A stretch of DNA of 8,056 bases, from positions 1 through 8,056 of the forward strand of contig NZ_CALIJF010000281.1 in the NCBI RefSeq assembly GCF_938018035.1, written 5' to 3'. Below the pieces are notes generated by a model. It saw only the letters and a list, made by a program, of their open reading frames with translations. It searched no databases and was not told where the DNA came from. The translations under genes were made by a program, and so were the position numbers. Source of the stretch: an uncultured Campylobacter sp. (GTDB lineage Bacteria > Campylobacterota > Campylobacteria > Campylobacterales > Campylobacteraceae). Positions 5,583 to 8,056 of this stretch are shown here, piece by piece (positions within the stretch are counted from its first letter, which is position 1; every line of letters starts with the position of its first letter).

Positions 5583-6677
5583 TCACTCTTTTATCTCTTT
5601 ATAAACGCTTAAGTTGCGTGCTAGGCAAACGATGGTCGTTATAAACAATATCGGAGCTATCGGCAAATACAGATACCCAAGAATTAGAGCCATATTATCG
5701 TAACTTCGTCCTTGAGAAAAGAGCAATTCCGAGAGTGGGAGATACAAAACTAGCGTCACAATCGCAAAATTTTCTATCGCGAAAATCGTATTGCTTTTTT
5801 CGGGATTTTCTACGAAAAGTTTGCTGTATCTGCGCTTTGAAAAGAGAAATATAATCGTGCAAACGGCGCTAACTATAAATGCCCAGTGTAATTCGTACGA
5901 ATCCGATAAAAATAAAATCAAAAAAACCGTTGTCGCAAAACTCACGAAAGCAAATCTGATCAAACGGTGAAGTTGATATTTTTGCTTTAAATTTTTTGCA
6001 ATTCGTGCTAGAGCTTTGCCGTACTCTAGCGCTTCCTCTTTGCTTTGGATAGATTCTGTTTCAAGGCTCGCGTCATTAAATTTTTGCTCAAATTTAGCGG
6101 CTTCATCTTTAGTACCTTGCGCCTCGCCGTTTGTTTTGTTAAAATTTTGCTCGCCGGAAATTTTATCAGCGACCGCTCCGCCGATTTTTGTCTGCGATTT
6201 TGGTGCCGGTAGATACACGGTCTCATCGGCATCAAATTCCGGATTTGCGTTATATGTTATTATCGCCACCGGAATAGCGATAAAAATAGCGGGTATAATC
6301 TGACGCGTCTCCCAGTCTATGTGATATTTTATCTGTAAATAAAATCCGATTAAAGCATAAAGGACGTAAAATATCGCAGCCACATGTATCCATATAAGCA
6401 TAAAGGCCTTATCTGCATTGCTAAATAAAAGCAGGGCGTATTTTTTATACTTCAGCCTGTTTAGGCAGACGAGTATATTTATCGCAGATAGCGCGAGCAT
6501 GCATAAAAACGACATTATGGGCGCATTATGTACAAACGTAAGAAACACGATGATATAAATGAGAAAGGTCAAAAGTGTCCCGAAAAACAGATATCTACAA
6601 AAGCGAAATCTATCGTAGCTTTTTAAAATTTCTTGCGGAATTTGGCTGATGTCCGCGGGGATTTTGTCTTTTTGCAT
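5583..6677 (-). CDS. Unrecognised membrane protein with two similar four-helix halves
   Basis: I do not recognise this 364-residue protein. It has about eight predicted membrane segments in two sets of four: roughly 28-48, 53-72, 93-114 and 126-142, then 238-257, 263-281, 297-318 and 328-352. The halves share a plan: an aromatic/basic entry (SYDRFRFCRYLFF at 20-32; KYQLHRLIRFAF at 233-244), a basic loop after the second helix (RLKYKKY at 74-80; KRRYSKLF at 281-288), then two more helices. They are joined by a soluble, Glu/Lys/Gln-rich linker (about 145-230) probably containing a helix (SKEEALEYGKALARIAKNLK at 212-231). No signal peptide or catalytic motif is visible. The ATG at 6677 has AAAGG at 6686-6690, 8 nt away. 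The gene is visibly lower in GC than its neighbours. An internal duplication is inferred; a transport, sensing or scaffold role cannot be chosen. It is a real gene by length, start signal and hydrophobicity pattern. Confidence 0.8.
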   Translation of the reverse strand: MQKDKIPADISQIPQEILKSYDRFRFCRYLFFGTLLTFLIYIIVFLTFVHNAPIMSFLCMLALSAINILVCLNRLKYKKYALLLFSNADKAFMLIWIHVAAIFYVLYALIGFYLQIKYHIDWETRQIIPAIFIAIPVAIITYNANPEFDADETVYLPAPKSQTKIGGAVADKISGEQNFNKTNGEAQGTKDEAAKFEQKFNDASLETESIQSKEEALEYGKALARIAKNLKQKYQLHRLIRFAFVSFATTVFLILFLSDSYELHWAFIVSAVCTIIFLFSKRRYSKLFVENPEKSNTIFAIENFAIVTLVLYLPLSELLFSQGRSYDNMALILGYLYLPIAPILFITTIVCLARNLSVYKEIKE

Positions 6678-6864
6678 TTTTACCGCCTTTCTCGGTTATT
6701 TTAGCTCAAATTTTGCTTTTTTACTCCGTAGCGTTTTAAATTTAATGAAGCGAGTTTTTTGACTTGCTTCTTTTTTAGCGGACAAGCGATCCCGATTTTG
6801 CATTAAATTTTTAAAAATGAATACTTACCGGCTCTCGCAATTTAATCGATAAAATTTTTGGCAG

Positions 6865-6903
6865 GCTAAATTTACGCTTCATTTCTAGCTAAATTTAGCT
6901 TCA
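6865..6903. repeat. Direct repeat with a 14-bp palindrome between the two minus-strand genes
   Basis: GCTAAATTTACGCTTCA (6865-6881) is repeated as GCTAAATTTAGCTTCA (6888-6903), a period of 23 bp with one base lost. The second copy sits in the perfect palindrome AGCTAAATTTAGCT (6887-6900). It lies 39-77 nt after the methyltransferase stop and about 190 nt upstream of the membrane protein start. The whole gap 6678-6941 otherwise shows only AT-rich sequence with six AAATTT words; I see no clear terminator or promoter in it. Confidence 0.5.
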
Positions 6904-6941
6904 AAATTTATCTTGCTTCATTCAAAAATAAGGCAACCAAG

Positions 6942-7748
6942 CTAAAGCTCATACGTTTTATCCACCCGCACGAACGCCCAGTGCATAAAATCTAGCTTTG
7001 GCTCGTATTTGCCGCTGTTAAAATACTCCACCAGTTGCGCCTCCTCTGTGTCGTTTAGCTCGCCGCCTAGCATCCAGCGCGTCTTTTGCACAAACTCCTC
7101 CGCACTTTTCGCTCCGCCGCCGTGACACCAGGCTTTGATATAGCTGAGACTCGGCAGATAGCTCATTTGAAATAAAATATTGATGAGATAGACGAAGCCG
7201 GGCCTCTTTTGCACGTCGCGCCCCAGCGCCTGCAAAATCCGCTCGTCTACGAAGCTGCCCACCTTAAACGTGATATAAAGCGATTTTTTGGTCTTTGAAA
7301 GAAGCTTTTTAAGCGCGGCTTTTAGATCGTCCACCTCAAGGCAGCGCGAAGCGAAAACGACATCGCACTCAGGCACGTCAGACCAATCGTCCTCAAAGGC
7401 TTTTTGCGCAAATTTTGCGTTTTTCGCGCCGTAAATTTGAGCGTTTTCGCGGGCAAACTCTAGCATCTTTGGCGAAAAATCGTAGCCGTAAATTTGATCC
7501 ACCTTTTCCGCTGCTAGCACGCTTAGCGCGCCTGCGCCGCATGCAAAATCAAGCAGCGTAGAAACGCCTGTAAAATCGACCTTATCTATAAATTCTTGCG
7601 CGTAGACGCTTTTCATCACGCCCTCGTTAAAGCTCGGCGCCTTTTTGTCCCAATGCTCGGCCAGCTTTTTGCCGAATGAGCTTTTTGCCTTTTGCGCCTT
7701 ATAAAGCGCGTCAAAGTCGATATCATCGTAGTTTGAAGCTAAAATCAT
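6942..7748 (-). CDS. Class I SAM-dependent methyltransferase, substrate unknown
   Basis: The 268-residue protein has a Rossmann-type methyltransferase domain at about 45-165. Motif I is LLDFACGAGAL (65-75), the SAM-binding glycine loop; motif II is YGYDFS (88-92 region) with acidic Asp90 for the ribose hydroxyls; the motif IV region is CDVVFASRCLEV (128-139). An N-terminal helix-rich segment (FGKKLAEHWDKKAPSFN, 25-41) is typical of small-molecule methyltransferases of the Methyltransf_11/25 type. The C-terminal part (about 166-268), with aromatic and Trp-containing segments (KAWCHGGG, 205-212), probably forms the substrate pocket. It is soluble and cytoplasmic, with no DNA-methylase DPPY/NPPF motif, so DNA methylation is unlikely. 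AAAGGA at 7754-7759, 5 nt before the ATG, supports the start. The membrane protein gene follows in the same direction after 264 bp, too far to assume one operon. The fold is secure; the substrate is not. Confidence 0.85.
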   Translation of the reverse strand: MILASNYDDIDFDALYKAQKAKSSFGKKLAEHWDKKAPSFNEGVMKSVYAQEFIDKVDFTGVSTLLDFACGAGALSVLAAEKVDQIYGYDFSPKMLEFARENAQIYGAKNAKFAQKAFEDDWSDVPECDVVFASRCLEVDDLKAALKKLLSKTKKSLYITFKVGSFVDERILQALGRDVQKRPGFVYLINILFQMSYLPSLSYIKAWCHGGGAKSAEEFVQKTRWMLGGELNDTEEAQLVEYFNSGKYEPKLDFMHWAFVRVDKTYEL

Positions 7749-7803
7749 AACTATCCTTTCTAAAATTTAGTGAGCAGACCGCACCGATTTTTCGTTAAAT
7801 TTT

Positions 7804-7821
7804 GGCGCAAATTTATGCGCC
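7804..7821 (-). other. GC-rich hairpin in the presumed methyltransferase leader
   Basis: GGCGCA and TGCGCC form a perfect 6-bp GC-rich stem with an AT-only 6-nt loop. On the minus strand it lies 56 nt before the methyltransferase ATG and is followed by AAAATTT, so it is not a classical terminator. Depending on where transcription starts, it may be a leader hairpin or merely DNA structure. Confidence 0.35.
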
Positions 7822-7852
7822 GCATTCAAGCTACTTAGAATTTTAAACCGTC

Positions 7853-7878
7853 AAAAAAAGCAGCAATACATGCTCGCT
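7853..7878 (-). terminator. Rho-independent terminator, possibly bidirectional
   Basis: On the minus strand AGC-G-AGCA (7878-7871) pairs with TGCTGCT (7865-7859), with one bulged G and the 5-nt loop TGTAT, and a run of seven T (7859-7853) follows directly. On the plus strand the same stem is followed by TTTATATATTTT, so it may work both ways. It would end transcripts of a minus-strand gene lying to the right, consistent with the possible stop codon at 8019-8021. Confidence 0.55.
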
Positions 7879-8056
7879 TTTATATATTTTATCCGCTTGC
7901 GATACTTTAAATTTTCGCTGAACGACCGTAGCTAAATTTTTAAAAGTCCGCTCATAAATCAAAATTTTTAGTTTGTCGCCCGCACTTGTTCGCTCCGCCT
8001 TTAAATTACCGCTCAAACTTATTGCGAGGCCTCCATCCTAGCCGCTATCACCTTTT

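Larger units (their letters stand above)
7749..8056. other. Non-coding region upstream of the methyltransferase gene
   Basis: About six AAATTT words, a GC-rich hairpin (7804-7821) and a terminator-like hairpin (7853-7878) are present. At the extreme right the minus strand has an open frame entering from beyond the window and ending at TAA 8019-8021 (last residues KVIAARMEASQ); it could be the tail of an upstream minus-strand gene, but 11 codons are not enough to say. TATAAA on the minus strand at 7878-7883 is only a weak promoter candidate for the methyltransferase. Confidence 0.5.

Noticed and set aside
6016..6303. 95-codon plus-strand frame opposite the membrane protein
   Set aside because: Low-complexity Ser/Ala product without a ribosome binding site, antisense to the charged linker of the real gene.
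6942..7748. DNA methyltransferase that might mark AAATTT
   Set aside because: It lacks the DPPY/NPPF-type catalytic motif and a target-recognition domain; its layout is that of a small-molecule enzyme.

Overview
The window looks like chromosome of an epsilonproteobacterium close to Campylobacter, probably one of the higher-GC species (C. gracilis, C. rectus and C. showae are guesses). Three things point there: the gene order htrA - cbpA - hspR - kefB, which matches my recollection of the C. jejuni Cj1228c-Cj1231 block; promoters with a perfect TATAAT and usually no clear -35; and the very frequent word AAATTT. I see no rRNA, tRNA, CRISPR array, insertion sequence or phage gene.

Layout. Bases 1-359 are non-coding, with short degenerate repeats and two hairpins at the 3' end of htrA. 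The periplasmic protease/chaperone gene htrA (360-1781, minus) is transcribed away from the two-gene plus-strand operon cbpA-hspR (1950-3188). The 168-bp divergent region carries a promoter for each side and a good candidate HspR operator (HAIR) inside the cbpA promoter. A 486-bp AT-rich gap follows, ending in an 18-bp perfect palindrome beside the -10 box of kefB (3675-5306), a CPA2-type cation/proton antiporter with a C-terminal RCK domain. Converging on kefB is an unrecognised minus-strand membrane protein gene (5583-6677) built as two similar four-helix halves. Upstream of it is a minus-strand class I SAM-dependent methyltransferase gene (6942-7748). The right end (7749-8056) is non-coding apart from a possible tail of another minus-strand gene, and holds a convincing hairpin plus T-run terminator.

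How the genes work together. The left half is a protein-quality-control locus. HspR is a MerR-type heat-shock repressor that should repress its own operon through the HAIR site. CbpA is a DnaJ-type co-chaperone and, by analogy with Helicobacter pylori, may adjust HspR binding. HtrA handles misfolded proteins in the periplasm. KefB adds ion and pH homeostasis. The membrane protein and the methyltransferase have no evident link to this theme.

I did not find a clear new multi-gene system. The points most worth a second look are the HAIR/promoter arrangement, the roughly 60 copies of AAATTT, the palindrome at the kefB promoter, and the duplicated, lower-GC membrane protein.
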